DNA of 64,000 bases from Zoogloea sp. (GTDB lineage: Bacteria; Pseudomonadota; Gammaproteobacteria; Burkholderiales; Rhodocyclaceae): the NCBI GenBank assembly GCA_016703645.1, contig JADJBR010000009.1:673935-737934 (forward strand), read 5' to 3'. Shown here piece after piece: positions 7,552 through 16,246 of the stretch. The stretch's first letter is position 1. Every line of letters starts with the position of its first letter. The translations under genes and the position numbers were made by a program. The notes under the pieces were generated by a model, which saw only the letters and a list, made by a program, of their open reading frames with translations, had not been told where the DNA came from and ran no database searches.

Positions 7552-9567
7552 TCAGACCCGATAATTGCGCAAGTCGTCCACGTAACTCTCGAGCCCGAAA
7601 CGCTTGAGCTTCACATAGACCGTGCTCTTGGCGATACCCAGCTCCCGGGCCACCGCCGTCATGTTGCCGCGGCAGCCCTTGATGGCGCGCAGGATGGCAT
7701 CCCGTTCGGCGTTCTCGAGGCAGGTCAGGTCACGCTCATCGCCCTGCACATCGAGCGCCGCAGGGCTGTCCCCCGCGAGCGTGGTCACCAGGTCGGCGGG
7801 CAGATCGGCCTCGGTCAGGACATGCCCGCGGGCGGTGAGCAGCATGCTCTCCATGACGTTGCGAAACTCGCGGATGTTCCCCGGCCAGCCGTACTGGCGC
7901 AGCAGCTCGATGGCTCCCGGGGAAAGCACCCGTGGCTCCAGTCCATGTTGCAGGGACAGGCGGCGGAGATAGTAGTCGCCGAGCAGAGGAATATCGGCAG
8001 CCCTTTCACGCAGGGAAGGAATGTTGATGCTGGTGACCGCCACCCGGTAGAACAAGTCCATGCGGAAGCGCCCGGCCTGGATCTCCTTGCGCAGATCCCG
8101 GTTGGTGGCGGCGATCAGGCGGAAATTGACCTTGCGCGGCTTGTTCTCGCCCAGGCGATACACCTCGCCCTCCTCCAGCACCCGCAGAAAGTGGGGCTGC
8201 AGATCGATGGGCATCTCACCGATCTCATCAAGAAACAGGGTGCCGCCATCGGCCGCTTCGATCTTGCCGATCATGCCGCCCGACGAGCGCCGGTGAAGGA
8301 GCCCTCGGTATAGCCGAACAGCTCGCTGGTGAGCAGTTCGCGGGAGAACCCCGCAGTTGAGGGCCACGAAGGGCGCATCCCGGGTTGCCCCGGACTCGTG
8401 GATGCAGCGGGCAAAGACGTCCTTGCCCACTCCGGTCTCGCCCAGCAGCAGCACCGGCACCCGGGACTTGGCCAGTTGCTGGGCACGCCCACCGCCTGCA
8501 GCAGGGCGGGGATTCGCCCACGACACGCTCGAACGCCCCTTTCTCGGCCGCGTCCGGCTGAACACTGCGTTTGATACCCGACCGCTGGCCGCGTTCCGGC
8601 GACCGGGCAGGGTCAGCACGGCGCCGATGTGCTCGCCGTTCTGGATCACCGGCTCCAGCCATTCCTCGCGCATCCATTCGGGCCGCTCATCCGGTGCTCG
8701 CCGCCCCTTCTTCCAGGACAGGGACAGGGAGGCCAGACCGTCGGGGGCCACCGCCAGTTCTCCGATGCCCAGATCGGCCAGCGCCGCGGAGGCCCGGCCA
8801 TTGGCCTTGATGGCCCGACCGCGCCGGTCGAAGACGATGATGCCGTCGGCCGAGGTGCCGGACAGGCGATCCACGCAGCCTTCCAGCAGACGGTAGCGGA
8901 TGCCCAGCTCGATCTTGGCGAGACGGTTCTCGATGCGCCCCGCGGTGGCCACCACCAGGGCCAGACTGTGGCGGCTGTAGGAGGCGCTCAGGCCGGACAC
9001 GTCCACCACGCCGAGGATGGAACCGTCGTAGGGGTCGCGGATCACCGTGGCCGAACAGGACCAGCGCTTGATGCCCGCGCAGTAGTGCTCGGCCGAATGG
9101 ATCTGTACCGGCTGGCCCACCTCCAGGGCCGTGCCAATGGCGTTGGTGCCGCAGGCCAGCTCGCTCCAGTTGGCACCGGAGAGCAGATGGACATTCTCGG
9201 CGGCGCCCCGGGTGGACATATCGCCTTCCAGGTTGAGGATGGTGCCGCTCTGGTCGGTCAGGACCATCACCGTGCCGGTCTCCGACAGGAAGTCCCGGGC
9301 CGAGGCCATGACCGGGGCACTGGCACTGAGCAACTCGCCGCACTCGTCCCGCAAGGTGTGCAGGGAGTTTTCGCCGATCGGCGGGGGTGCCTGATAGCGG
9401 CCCGGGTCGACGCTGGCCACCTGACAGCGCCGCCACGAATCATCGATCAGACGGCGGAGCGCGTCGGAAGCCGCCTCATCCCCGCTGAGAAAGCGCTCCC
9501 ACGAGCTCATGATGTGACCATCGTTCTCCGGTATGGAAAACATCTGGCCGGGAATTGTGGCAGCCAT
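7552..9567 (-). CDS. AcoR-like sigma-54-dependent activator (GAF-PAS-AAA+-Fis), with compensating frameshifts
   Basis: This is an enhancer-binding protein of about 670 residues, the likely activator of the surrounding sigma-54 regulon. In order it has an N-terminal GAF-type sensing region (residues about 75-210), a PAS-like segment, an AAA+ domain with Walker A GETGVGKD and Walker [13 protein letters not shown], and a C-terminal Fis helix-turn-helix ending [22 protein letters not shown] 9567 is chosen because AAAGGAGGG precedes it. Read literally, the linker before the AAA+ domain and the segment after NCG are scrambled. Correcting five single-base indels within about 300 bp restores [15 protein letters not shown] and [19 protein letters not shown], including the sigma-54-contacting GxFTGA loop. 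The indels sum to zero, so the frame stays open. They may be sequencing errors or real damage. Confidence 0.8.
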   Translation of the reverse strand: MAATIPGQMFSIPENDGHIMSSWERFLSGDEAASDALRRLIDDSWRRCQVASVDPGRYQAPPPIGENSLHTLRDECGELLSASAPVMASARDFLSETGTVMVLTDQSGTILNLEGDMSTRGAAENVHLLSGANWSELACGTNAIGTALEVGQPVQIHSAEHYCAGIKRWSCSATVIRDPYDGSILGVVDVSGLSASYSRHSLALVVATAGRIENRLAKIELGIRYRLLEGCVDRLSGTSADGIIVFDRRGRAIKANGRASAALADLGIGELAVAPDGLASLSLSWKKGRRAPDERPEWMREEWLEPVIQNGEHIGAVLTLPGRRNAASGRVSNAVFSRTRPRKGRSSVSWANPRPAAGGGRAQQLAKSRVPVLLLGETGVGKDVFARCIHESGATRDAPFVALNCGVLPRTAHQRAVRLYRGLLHRRSSGGMIGKIEAADGGTLFLDEIGEMPIDLQPHFLRVLEEGEVYRLGENKPRKVNFRLIAATNRDLRKEIQAGRFRMDLFYRVAVTSINIPSLRERAADIPLLGDYYLRRLSLQHGLEPRVLSPGAIELLRQYGWPGNIREFRNVMESMLLTARGHVLTEADLPADLVTTLAGDSPAALDVQGDERDLTCLENAERDAILRAIKGCRGNMTAVARELGIAKSTVYVKLKRFGLESYVDDLRNYRV

Positions 9568-9874
9568 ACCCACCCTCCTTTAAGTGTCTGTCCGACTGCG
9601 TCGCCGACGTGGGCCCAGGCCCTCATCCAGACGCGCAGTTCTGTGGTGTGATGATCTTGTTATGCTCCCGCAGCCCGCATTCGCGTGTTTCTGCCGGAAT
9701 TCGTCTTGCTGCTGCACTGGCAGCCCAATGCTGGCGAGGGCGTGTGTCTCGTCACACCCCCGCATCGACCTGCATGGCGCGCCTCTCGCGGGCAGCGTCC
9801 GATTCTCCATTCTGGACCATACGCGTGCGCATTGCCGCAAACAGAGTTCACGCAGGGATCGACACAGCTACCAA

Positions 9875-9889
9875 GCATGCTTTGTGCCA
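9875..9889 (-). promoter_or_regulatory. Candidate sigma-54 promoter of the activator gene
   Basis: The minus strand reads TGGCACAAAGCATGC. The -24 element is perfect, and the -12 element is ATGC instead of TTGC with the invariant GC kept. It lies about 310 bp upstream of the activator start and about 75-110 bp downstream of two palindromic sites, which suggests positive autoregulation. Confidence 0.55.
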
Positions 9890-9961
9890 AAGGCTTGAAG
9901 CCCGCCGTCGACGGGAATACGGGGTGAAATCGAGTGGAATCCGCGGGGAAAGACAGTTCAG

Positions 9962-10002
9962 CGTCCGATTTCCGGACGCCCGGACCGTTCGAAAAACGGA
10001 CG
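9962..10002. promoter_or_regulatory. Tandem palindromic activator sites
   Basis: Two dyads are present. CGTCCGATTTCCGGACG at 9962-9978 has perfect 6-bp half sites, and CGTTCGAAAAACGGACG at 9986-10002 has one mismatch between halves. Both have N5 spacers, and their centres are 24 bp apart. These are the clearest copies of the motif shared by the sigma-54 promoters of the ketone regulon. Confidence 0.7.
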
Positions 10003-10134
10003 CCCGCAGTGCAGATCAGAAAAAAGATTGGGGGCTTCCAGATAAAGAGGTACCCGAGGAAGGGAGAGGAGGATTCCTCACTGGATACTGCGTGCCCCCG
10101 AAAAGCCGGCGCCCGTCGCACACGGGCATGCCGG

Positions 10135-10770
10135 TTACTGCAACGCCACCACGAAATCGGCTTCGGTGTTGTCACGCACATCATCGAGGGTGGTGTCCGG
10201 CGCCAGATCCACCAGCGCCAGGCCCTCGGGGCGCACTTCGAAGACGCACAGATCGGTCACGATCAGGTTCACCACCCCGGCGCCGGTGAGGGGCAGGGAG
10301 CACTCCCGGACGATCTTGGCTTCACCCTTGGCGGTGTGCTCCATGATCACCACCACCCGGCCGACACCGGCCACCAGATCCATGGCCCCGCCGATACCCT
10401 TGACCATCTTGCCGGGCACCGCCCAATTGGCCAGGTCGCCCTTCTCCGAGACCTGCAGCGCACCCAGCATCGATAGCTGGATGTGACCACCACGGATCAT
10501 CCCGAAGGAGGCCGCGCTGTCGAAGAAGCTCGTCGTCGGCAGGGTGGTGATGGTCTGCTTGCCCGCATTGATGAGGTCGGCATCCTCTTCCCCTTCCCAG
10601 GGAAAGGGGCCCATGCCAAGCATGCCGTTCTCGCTCTGTAGCTGGATCGACATGCCCGCCGGCACATGGTTGGCCACCAGCGTGGGGATGCCGATCCCGA
10701 GGTTCACGTAGTAGCCGTCGCGCAATTCCTGGGCGGCCCGCGCCGCCATCTGATCCCGAGTCCAGGGCAT
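10135..10770 (-). CDS. 3-oxoacid CoA-transferase subunit B
   Basis: A 211-residue beta subunit of a family I CoA-transferase (SCOT/ScoB/AtoA type). The segment SENGMLGMGP (near residue 46) contains the expected catalytic glutamate, and GIGIPTLVA precedes it. With the adjacent alpha subunit it would move CoA from a donor such as succinyl-CoA or acetyl-CoA to the 3-oxoacid made by the carboxylase (acetoacetate, benzoylacetate or similar). It lies 2 bp after the alpha-subunit gene and is co-transcribed with it from a sigma-54 promoter. Confidence 0.88.
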   Translation of the reverse strand: MPWTRDQMAARAAQELRDGYYVNLGIGIPTLVANHVPAGMSIQLQSENGMLGMGPFPWEGEEDADLINAGKQTITTLPTTSFFDSAASFGMIRGGHIQLSMLGALQVSEKGDLANWAVPGKMVKGIGGAMDLVAGVGRVVVIMEHTAKGEAKIVRECSLPLTGAGVVNLIVTDLCVFEVRPEGLALVDLAPDTTLDDVRDNTEADFVVALQ

Positions 10771-10772
10771 GT

Positions 10773-11495
10773 CTATTCCTCCACGGGGGCGGCCCGGCGG
10801 CGCACCGTGCGCTGCTCGATCCGCTTGTCCACCTTGTCCACAACCACGATGCGATCCACAAAGATACCCGGGGTGATGATGTGATCCGGGTCGATCTGGC
10901 CGGGCTCCACCAGGCGCTCCACCTCGGCCACGGTCAGCGCCGCGGCCGAAGCCATCATCGGATTGAAGTTGCGCGCCGTCATGCGATAGACCAGATTGCC
11001 CTCGGTGTCGCCCTTCCAGGCATGCACCAGTGCCAGGTCGGCACGCAGGCCGCGCTCCATCAGATAGGTCTTGCCATCAAACTCGGCCAGGGGCTTGCCC
11101 TCGGCAATCACCGTACCGACGCCGGTGCGGGTATAGAAGGCCGGAATGCCCGCCCCCCCGGCACGGATACGCTCGGCCAGCGTGCCCTGGGGGTTGAACT
11201 CCACCTCCACCTCACCGGCCATGTACTGGCGGGCAAACTGGGCGTTCTCCCCGGCGTAGGAACAGATGAGCTTGTGCACCTGCCGGGTATTGAACAGCTT
11301 GCCAAGGCCCAGCCCTTCCGCCCCCGGGTTGTTGGAGATGATCGTCAGCCCCCGCACCCCCGACGCCAGGACGGCGTCGATCAGCACCGACGGAATGCCG
11401 CACAATCCGAAGCCACCCGACATGATGGTCATGTCATCACGCAATACATCGGCCAGCGCCAGCGCTGCCGTCGAATAGATCTTTCTCACAGACAC
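10773..11495 (-). CDS. 3-oxoacid CoA-transferase subunit A
   Basis: A 240-residue alpha subunit of a family I CoA-transferase. The glycine-rich motif SGGFGLCGIP (residues about 26-35) is the CoA-binding signature, and ISNNPG and the C-terminal GIFVDRIVVVD are typical of ScoA/AtoD. It is the first gene of a two-gene operon behind a sigma-54 promoter at 11587-11601. The true 3-oxoacid cannot be told from sequence. Confidence 0.88.
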   Translation of the reverse strand: MSVRKIYSTAALALADVLRDDMTIMSGGFGLCGIPSVLIDAVLASGVRGLTIISNNPGAEGLGLGKLFNTRQVHKLICSYAGENAQFARQYMAGEVEVEFNPQGTLAERIRAGGAGIPAFYTRTGVGTVIAEGKPLAEFDGKTYLMERGLRADLALVHAWKGDTEGNLVYRMTARNFNPMMASAAALTVAEVERLVEPGQIDPDHIITPGIFVDRIVVVDKVDKRIEQRTVRRRAAPVEE

Positions 11496-11586
11496 CTTGC
11501 GTCCTCTCTATTCAAGAAACCCCGACGCCCTCGGTCAGGCGACCGGGAAACACCGGAAAACTACTTCCCGCATGAAGATCAGTTCA

Positions 11587-11601
11587 GCAAGACGAGTGCC
11601 A
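11587..11601 (-). promoter_or_regulatory. Sigma-54 promoter of the CoA-transferase operon
   Basis: The minus strand reads TGGCACTCGTCTTGC, a perfect TGGCAC-N5-TTGC element about 90 bp before the first gene. Candidate activator sites lie upstream at 11665-11714. Confidence 0.85.
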
Positions 11602-11664
11602 GAAGCTCAACACCATGAATAATAAAGATATTTTATTTTTTCAGAATTGACGGCGAACCATTAC

Positions 11665-11714
11665 CGTCCAGATAGCGGTCAGCGCCAGTGACCATTTCGT
11701 CCGAAATCCGGATG
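11665..11714. promoter_or_regulatory. Candidate activator sites for CoA-transferase operon
   Basis: CGTCCGAAATCCGGATG (11698-11714) and a weaker CGTCCAGATAGCGGTCA (11665-11681) fit the N5-spaced dyad of this regulon. The better copy is 97 bp upstream of the -24 element. Confidence 0.6.
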
Positions 11715-11749
11715 TAATGACAAGCCCATTCAGGCTTGAATTGATGCGC

Positions 11750-13300
11750 TCACACTTCCCGCGGGGACGTATCCGCCTCGAGCATGTCGCGGAGTGCGGT
11801 CTTCAGCACCTTTCCGTAATTGTTCTTTGGCAGGGTATCCACGAAACGGTATTCCTTGGGCCGCTTGAAGCGGGCGATGCGTTCCAGGCAATGGCGGTCG
11901 AGTTCATCCTGCCCCACCCCGCCGGCGGCCGGGTCGAGCACCACGAAGGCCACCACCACCTCGCCCCAATCGGCGTCCCGACGGCCGATCACCGACACTT
12001 CGCGGACCGCGGGATGGGTGATCAGCACCTCCTCCACCTCCCGCGGGTAGATGTTGGACCCGCCGGAGATGATCAAGTCCTTCGAGCGGTCCTTGAGGGT
12101 CACGAAGCCGTGGGAATCCATGCAACCCATGTCGCCGGTCCACAGCCAGCCGTCGCGCAGGGCGGCGGCGCTCGCCTCGGGATTGCGCCAGTAGCCGGAC
12201 ATTACCGTGTCGCCTCGTACCACCACCTCGCCCACTTCATCATTGGGCAGGGTGCGCCCTTCCCGGTCGACGATGCGCACATCCACCAGGGTCTGGGCCA
12301 CGCCGACGGAGGCGGCGCGCTGGGCCCAGGCGGGATCGGTGCGGTCCGCCAGCAGGCCGCGGGAAAGGGCGGTGATGGTCATCGGCGATTCGCCCTGGCC
12401 GTAGATCTGCACGAAGCGCGGCCCCATCACGTCGAGCGCCTCCTGGATGTCATCCCCATACATGGGCCCGCCACCATAGATGATGGTCTGGAAGCCCGCC
12501 GGGTCGGCACCGCTCTGCTTCACCCGGTCCACCAGGCGGCGGACCATGGTCGGCGCGGCAAACAGGGCCAGACGCCCGGGTTTGCGTGACAGGCTGATGA
12601 GTTCGTCCGGATCGAAGCCACCGGACTCGGGGATGACATGCCGGCATCCGCGCACGACGTAGGGAAAACTGTACAGCCCGGCCCCGTGGGAGAGGGGCGC
12701 GGCGTAGACCACCGCATCCCCGGGTGCCACCGGGTCCACGTCCATGAAAAAACACGCGGTCATGGCCTGCAGATTGCGGTGGCTGAGCATCACGCCCTTG
12801 GGCTGGCCGGTGGTCCCCGAGGTGTAGAACAGCCAGGCCAGATCCTCCTGCGCACGCTCCTGCACCGGGATGGCCAGGGCCGACACGGCACGCAGGTAGT
12901 GCCCGTCGCCGGGCATCAGCAGGGGCACGGTGGGGCCGCCCTCTTCCAGCGCCGCGGCCAGCCCCCCGGCCAGCTCGGGCGACACGCACACCAGGCGGGC
13001 CTCGGCGTTGTGGACGATCCACGCCACCTCGCGGGGATGCAGCTTGGCGTTGACGGGCACCACCGCCAGCCCGGCCCACAGCACCCCGAAAAGGCTTTCC
13101 AGGTACTCGGGGCTGTTACCCATGTAGATGGCCACCCGGTCACCGGGTGCGAGGCCCAGGTTCTGGCGCAGGTAACCGGCCAGCCGCGCCGCGCGGGCGG
13201 CGAGCGCGGCATAGGTGAGCACGCACTTCGCCCCGACGAGGAGCGCGGGGCGCTCGGGGAAGGTCCGCGCCGAGCGGGCCAGGATCCGGGCCAGGTTCAT
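11750..13300 (-). CDS. AMP-forming acyl-CoA ligase
   Basis: A 516-residue ANL-family acyl/aryl-CoA ligase. The phosphate loop LFYTSGTTGQPKGVMLSH (near residue 155), YGQGESP, GWLWTGDMG, DRSKDLIISGGSNIYPREVE and the C-terminal catalytic lysine region LPKNNYGKVLKTALRD are all present. It would activate a carboxylic acid with ATP and CoA. Its length excludes the longer acetoacetyl-CoA synthetase type; a benzoylacetate-CoA ligase or a ligase for a longer 3-oxoacid is plausible. Its ATG overlaps the thiolase stop by 4 bp (ATGA), so the pair are coupled. Having both this ligase and a CoA-transferase in one regulon is redundant unless they act on different acids. Confidence 0.82.
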   Translation of the reverse strand: MNLARILARSARTFPERPALLVGAKCVLTYAALAARAARLAGYLRQNLGLAPGDRVAIYMGNSPEYLESLFGVLWAGLAVVPVNAKLHPREVAWIVHNAEARLVCVSPELAGGLAAALEEGGPTVPLLMPGDGHYLRAVSALAIPVQERAQEDLAWLFYTSGTTGQPKGVMLSHRNLQAMTACFFMDVDPVAPGDAVVYAAPLSHGAGLYSFPYVVRGCRHVIPESGGFDPDELISLSRKPGRLALFAAPTMVRRLVDRVKQSGADPAGFQTIIYGGGPMYGDDIQEALDVMGPRFVQIYGQGESPMTITALSRGLLADRTDPAWAQRAASVGVAQTLVDVRIVDREGRTLPNDEVGEVVVRGDTVMSGYWRNPEASAAALRDGWLWTGDMGCMDSHGFVTLKDRSKDLIISGGSNIYPREVEEVLITHPAVREVSVIGRRDADWGEVVVAFVVLDPAAGGVGQDELDRHCLERIARFKRPKEYRFVDTLPKNNYGKVLKTALRDMLEADTSPREV

Positions 13301-14463
13301 TTTTCCCTCTCCAGTACACTCACATAGCTGGCGACCGCCGCGCCGCCCATGTTGAACACCCCGCCCAGCCGGGCATCGGGCACCTGCATGGCGTCCGCCT
13401 CGCCGACGAGCTGCATGGCGGCCAGGACATGCATGGAGACCCCCGTCGCGCCAATGGGATGGCCCTTGGCCTTCAAACCTCCCGAGGGGTTGATGGGCAA
13501 GGTGCCCCCCGGGTAGACCGTGCCATCGGCCAGGCGATCCGCACCCCGCCCGGGCCGGGCCAGCCCCATGGCCTCGTAGCTCAGCAATTCGGCAATGGTG
13601 AAGCAATCGTGGACCTCGGCAAAGGACAGGTCGGTCACCCCGCAGCCGGCTTCCACCAGGGCCCGCGCCCAGGCCAGCCGCGGCCCCTCGAAGCTCAGCA
13701 GATCGCGCCGGGAGATGGGCAGATAGTCATTGACCTGCACCCGTGAGCGGAAGCGCACGGCACGGAGCGCCCCGGCCAGCATCGAGGAATCGGCCAGCAC
13801 CAGCGCCGCGGCACCATCGGACACGAGGGAACAGTCCGTCTTGCGCAAGGGGCCGGCAATGCGCGGGTTGCGCTCGGATTCGGTATTGCAGAAGGCAAAG
13901 CCCAGATCCTTGCGCATGTGCGCCCAGGGGTTGCGGACGCCGTTGGCGTGGTTCTTCTCGGCAATGCGGGCCAGGGTGGCCGAATGATCCCCGTGGCGGC
14001 GGAAATACTCGGTGGCCAGTTCGCCGAACAGGCCGGGAAAGCTCAGGCCCCGGGACGCCTCCTCCCGCACGTAGGACGCGGCGCCCAGGATGCGGGTGAC
14101 CTCGGCGCCGGAGACGGCGGTCATCTTCTCGGCACCCACCACCAGGGCCAGACGCGCGCGCCCGGCCTCAATGGCATCACAGGCCGCATACACCGCCGCG
14201 GCCCCCGACGCGCAGGCATTCTCGACCCGCGTGGCGGGGCACCAGCGCAACTCGGGGTCGGCCTGCAGGACCAGGGACGAGCAGAAGATGTCCGGGACAA
14301 AGCCGCCGTTGAGCTGACCCAGCCAGATTCCGTCCACATCCCGCGCCGCCACCTCCGCGTGGCGCAGCGCATCGCGGCTGACCCCGGCGATCAGGGCCTC
14401 CAGGTCCATGTCATCAAGCCGTCCAAAGGGCGAGTGCGCCCATCCAATGATGCTGACTCCCAT
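13297..14463 (-). CDS. SCP2-type thiolase
   Basis: A 388-residue thiolase of the SCP-x / acetyl-CoA acetyltransferase-like branch. It has the nucleophilic cysteine in ENACASGAAAV (near residue 85), HDCFTIAE and the C-terminal histidine motif GGLKAKGHPIGATG. The C-terminal CxG of classical thiolases is replaced by FNMGGAAV, as usual in this branch. It should cleave the 3-oxoacyl-CoA made from the carboxylated ketone into acetyl-CoA plus a second acyl-CoA. ATG 14463 lies about 66 bp after a minus-strand sigma-54 promoter. Confidence 0.85.
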   Translation of the reverse strand: MGVSIIGWAHSPFGRLDDMDLEALIAGVSRDALRHAEVAARDVDGIWLGQLNGGFVPDIFCSSLVLQADPELRWCPATRVENACASGAAAVYAACDAIEAGRARLALVVGAEKMTAVSGAEVTRILGAASYVREEASRGLSFPGLFGELATEYFRRHGDHSATLARIAEKNHANGVRNPWAHMRKDLGFAFCNTESERNPRIAGPLRKTDCSLVSDGAAALVLADSSMLAGALRAVRFRSRVQVNDYLPISRRDLLSFEGPRLAWARALVEAGCGVTDLSFAEVHDCFTIAELLSYEAMGLARPGRGADRLADGTVYPGGTLPINPSGGLKAKGHPIGATGVSMHVLAAMQLVGEADAMQVPDARLGGVFNMGGAAVASYVSVLEREK

Positions 14464-14528
14464 CGTGTCTCCCTGCCTTGTGAGGATGCGGTGAAGGCCA
14501 CCTGGCCATGCTGCCAGCGGGACACGTG

Positions 14529-14543
14529 GCAAGGGCCATGCCA
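14529..14543 (-). promoter_or_regulatory. Sigma-54 promoter of thiolase-ligase operon
   Basis: The minus strand reads TGGCATGGCCCTTGC, one mismatch from TGGCAC-N5-TTGC. It diverges from another sigma-54 promoter at 14738-14752, and the two share the sites between them. Confidence 0.75.
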
Positions 14544-14635
14544 AGGAGGGGAAAGCACTTGGGCCAGCCAAACCATTGAATTCGCAGATCAAAGGGATAT
14601 ACCCCGGCCCCTGCAGGCGTGCTCCGCCCGAAGAC

Positions 14636-14685
14636 CGACCGTTTTCCGGACGCCCCACCGACCGGCCCAGACCGCTTCCCGGTCG
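14636..14685. promoter_or_regulatory. Shared activator sites in the divergent promoter region
   Basis: CGACCGTTTTCCGGACG (14636-14652) and AGACCGCTTCCCGGTCG (14669-14685) both fit the N5-spaced dyad. They sit nearly midway between the two divergent sigma-54 promoters, 93 bp from the thiolase -24 element and about 53-86 bp from the GTPase promoter. Confidence 0.6.
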
Positions 14686-14737
14686 CGCCGCGGAGCCGCC
14701 AGCAGGCCAATCGGCGCTTTCCACCCGCCCCGGGACT

Positions 14738-14752
14738 TGGCACGCGCCTTGC
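14738..14752 (+). promoter_or_regulatory. Sigma-54 promoter of the COG0523 GTPase gene
   Basis: TGGCACGCGCCTTGC is a perfect -24/-12 element about 43 bp before the ATG at 14795. Confidence 0.85.
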
Positions 14753-14794
14753 CATGACTGCATGACCGAAACCACAACAACACCGGAGACATCC

Positions 14795-16055
14795 ATGCAA
14801 AGATCCCGCAGCACCCCCGTCGACCGCATCCCCGTCAGCCTGCTCACCGGCTTTCTCGGCGCCGGCAAGACAACCCTCCTCAATGCCCTCTCCCAGGGGC
14901 CGGACATGGTGGGCACCGCGCTGCTGATTAACGAGTTCGGCGAGGTCGGCATCGATCACCACCTGGTCGAGAAGATCGACGAGCGCACCGTGCTGCTGGA
15001 CTCGGGTTGCGTGTGCTGCAGCGTGCAGGGCGACCTGGTCCGGGCACTGAAGGAGCTCCACCAGCGCAGTTCCCGCCGGGAGATCGCCCCCATCACCCGG
15101 GTGATCATTGAAACCACCGGCCTGGCCGACCCGGTGCCGGTGATCTACACCCTGATGGAGGAGCGCTTCATCGCCGCCCGCTACGTGTGCGACGGCGTGG
15201 TCACGGTAGTGGATGCCACCCACGGTCTGGCCCAGCTCGACGCCCATCGGGAGGCAGTGCGCCAGGTGGTGATGGCCGACCGCCTGGTCATCACCAAGGG
15301 CGATCTGACCGACACCGCCAGCCGCGCCCGCCTCGACGCCCGCCTCGACAGCCTCAACCCCGGGCGCCCCCCGCCTGGACGTGCGCCACGGGCGTATCGA
15401 GGCGGCCCGCCTCTTCAGCAGCGGCATCTACGCGCCCGCCGACAGGATGCCCGACGTGGCGGCCTGGCTGGGAGAGGAACGCAGCCGCGACGAGCAGGCC
15501 CGCGCCGCGGCCCTCGAAGCACCGGTCCGCTGGTCACGACACCCCAAACCCGCTCATGCAGCCCATGGCGCAGGCCGCCACGAGGACGGCGTCACCAGCT
15601 TCGTGGTGCGCTTCGACACGCCGGTGCCGTGGTTCGGCTTCGCGCTGGCGATGGCGCGCATCCTGCAGGAGCACGGCCCCCGCCTGCTGCGGGTGAAAGG
15701 GCTGATGAACGTGGCCGGCGACACCCTGCCGCGGGTCGTGCAGTGCGTCCAGAACGTGGCCTATCCGGTGGTGCGCCTGCCCCGCTGGCCCGAAGGGGGC
15801 CCCTTTGACGACCAGCGGGGGCGTCTCGTCTTCATCACCCATGATCTCGACGACGACGCCGCCCAGGCCATCCGCGACAGCCTGATGAACCTCCCCGGCG
15901 ATGCGGCGGCCATCCGCATTGCCGCCGCCTCACCCCAGCTCCCCACGCGCTGCTGGCTGAACGAGCGGATCGCACCGAGCACCCCCGGCATGCCCCAGCT
16001 CGATGGCTGGCTTATCCAGCCCCGGCGTCTCCGGCACCGCACGGCCACCCTCTGA
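14795..16055 (+). pseudogene. COG0523 (CobW/ZNG-like) metallochaperone GTPase, frameshifted
   Basis: The gene encodes a CobW-family GTPase of about 420 residues, usually a metal-insertion chaperone. Walker A is GFLGAGKTT (residues 19-27), the metal-binding CVCC is at residues 72-75, and TKGD is the guanine-specificity motif. The C-terminal CobW domain (for example WFGFALAMARI) is in another frame. One extra G in the GGG at 15362-15364 shifts the frame. Removing it joins DSLNPG to APRLDVRHGRIEAARLFSSG and gives an uninterrupted protein to 16055. Location between zinc alcohol dehydrogenase genes suggests zinc delivery. The frameshift may be an assembly error. Confidence 0.75.
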
Positions 16056-16080
16056 TATCCGGACAGGGCGTCCGGATATC
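16054..16080. repeat. 11-bp inverted repeat downstream of the GTPase gene
   Basis: GATATCCGGAC (16054-16064) and GTCCGGATATC (16070-16080) form a perfect stem with loop AGGGC, overlapping the GTPase stop. The arms contain the GTCCG/CGGAC half sites of the regulon motif and lie about 81 bp before a weak sigma-54 promoter. It could therefore be an activator site rather than a terminator. Confidence 0.55.
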
Positions 16081-16160
16081 GTCCATGGCACCCACCCGTC
16101 AGCCAAGGCTTTCCACAAGGAAACAAGGACTTGGCCGTCCGGACCGGGCGGACTCCCGAA

Positions 16161-16175
16161 TGGCATGCGACATGC
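16161..16175 (+). promoter_or_regulatory. Weak candidate sigma-54 promoter of alcohol dehydrogenase 1
   Basis: TGGCATGCGACATGC keeps the invariant GG and GC with correct spacing but has ATGC at -12. It lies 72 bp before the ATG. CGTCCG and CGGACT half sites at 16134-16152, with N7 spacing, lie just upstream. Confidence 0.45.
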
Positions 16176-16246
16176 TCATGGCCTCCTTCCCGTCGCCGCC
16201 GCGCGGTGACGGGCCGACCCACTTCCCATCACTTTGGAGACACCCC

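Larger units (their letters stand above)
9568..10134. other. 567-bp intergenic region upstream of the activator gene
   Basis: No convincing gene is seen. Short open frames here lack ribosome sites. The stretch carries a minus-strand sigma-54 promoter (9875-9889) and two palindromic activator sites (9962-10002), so the activator is probably expressed from a leader of about 290 nt and autoregulated. Confidence 0.5.

Noticed and set aside
9580-9840. An 86-codon minus-strand frame just after the candidate sigma-54 start site
   Set aside because: It has no ribosome site and no recognisable composition or domain. The region is better read as a leader for the activator.
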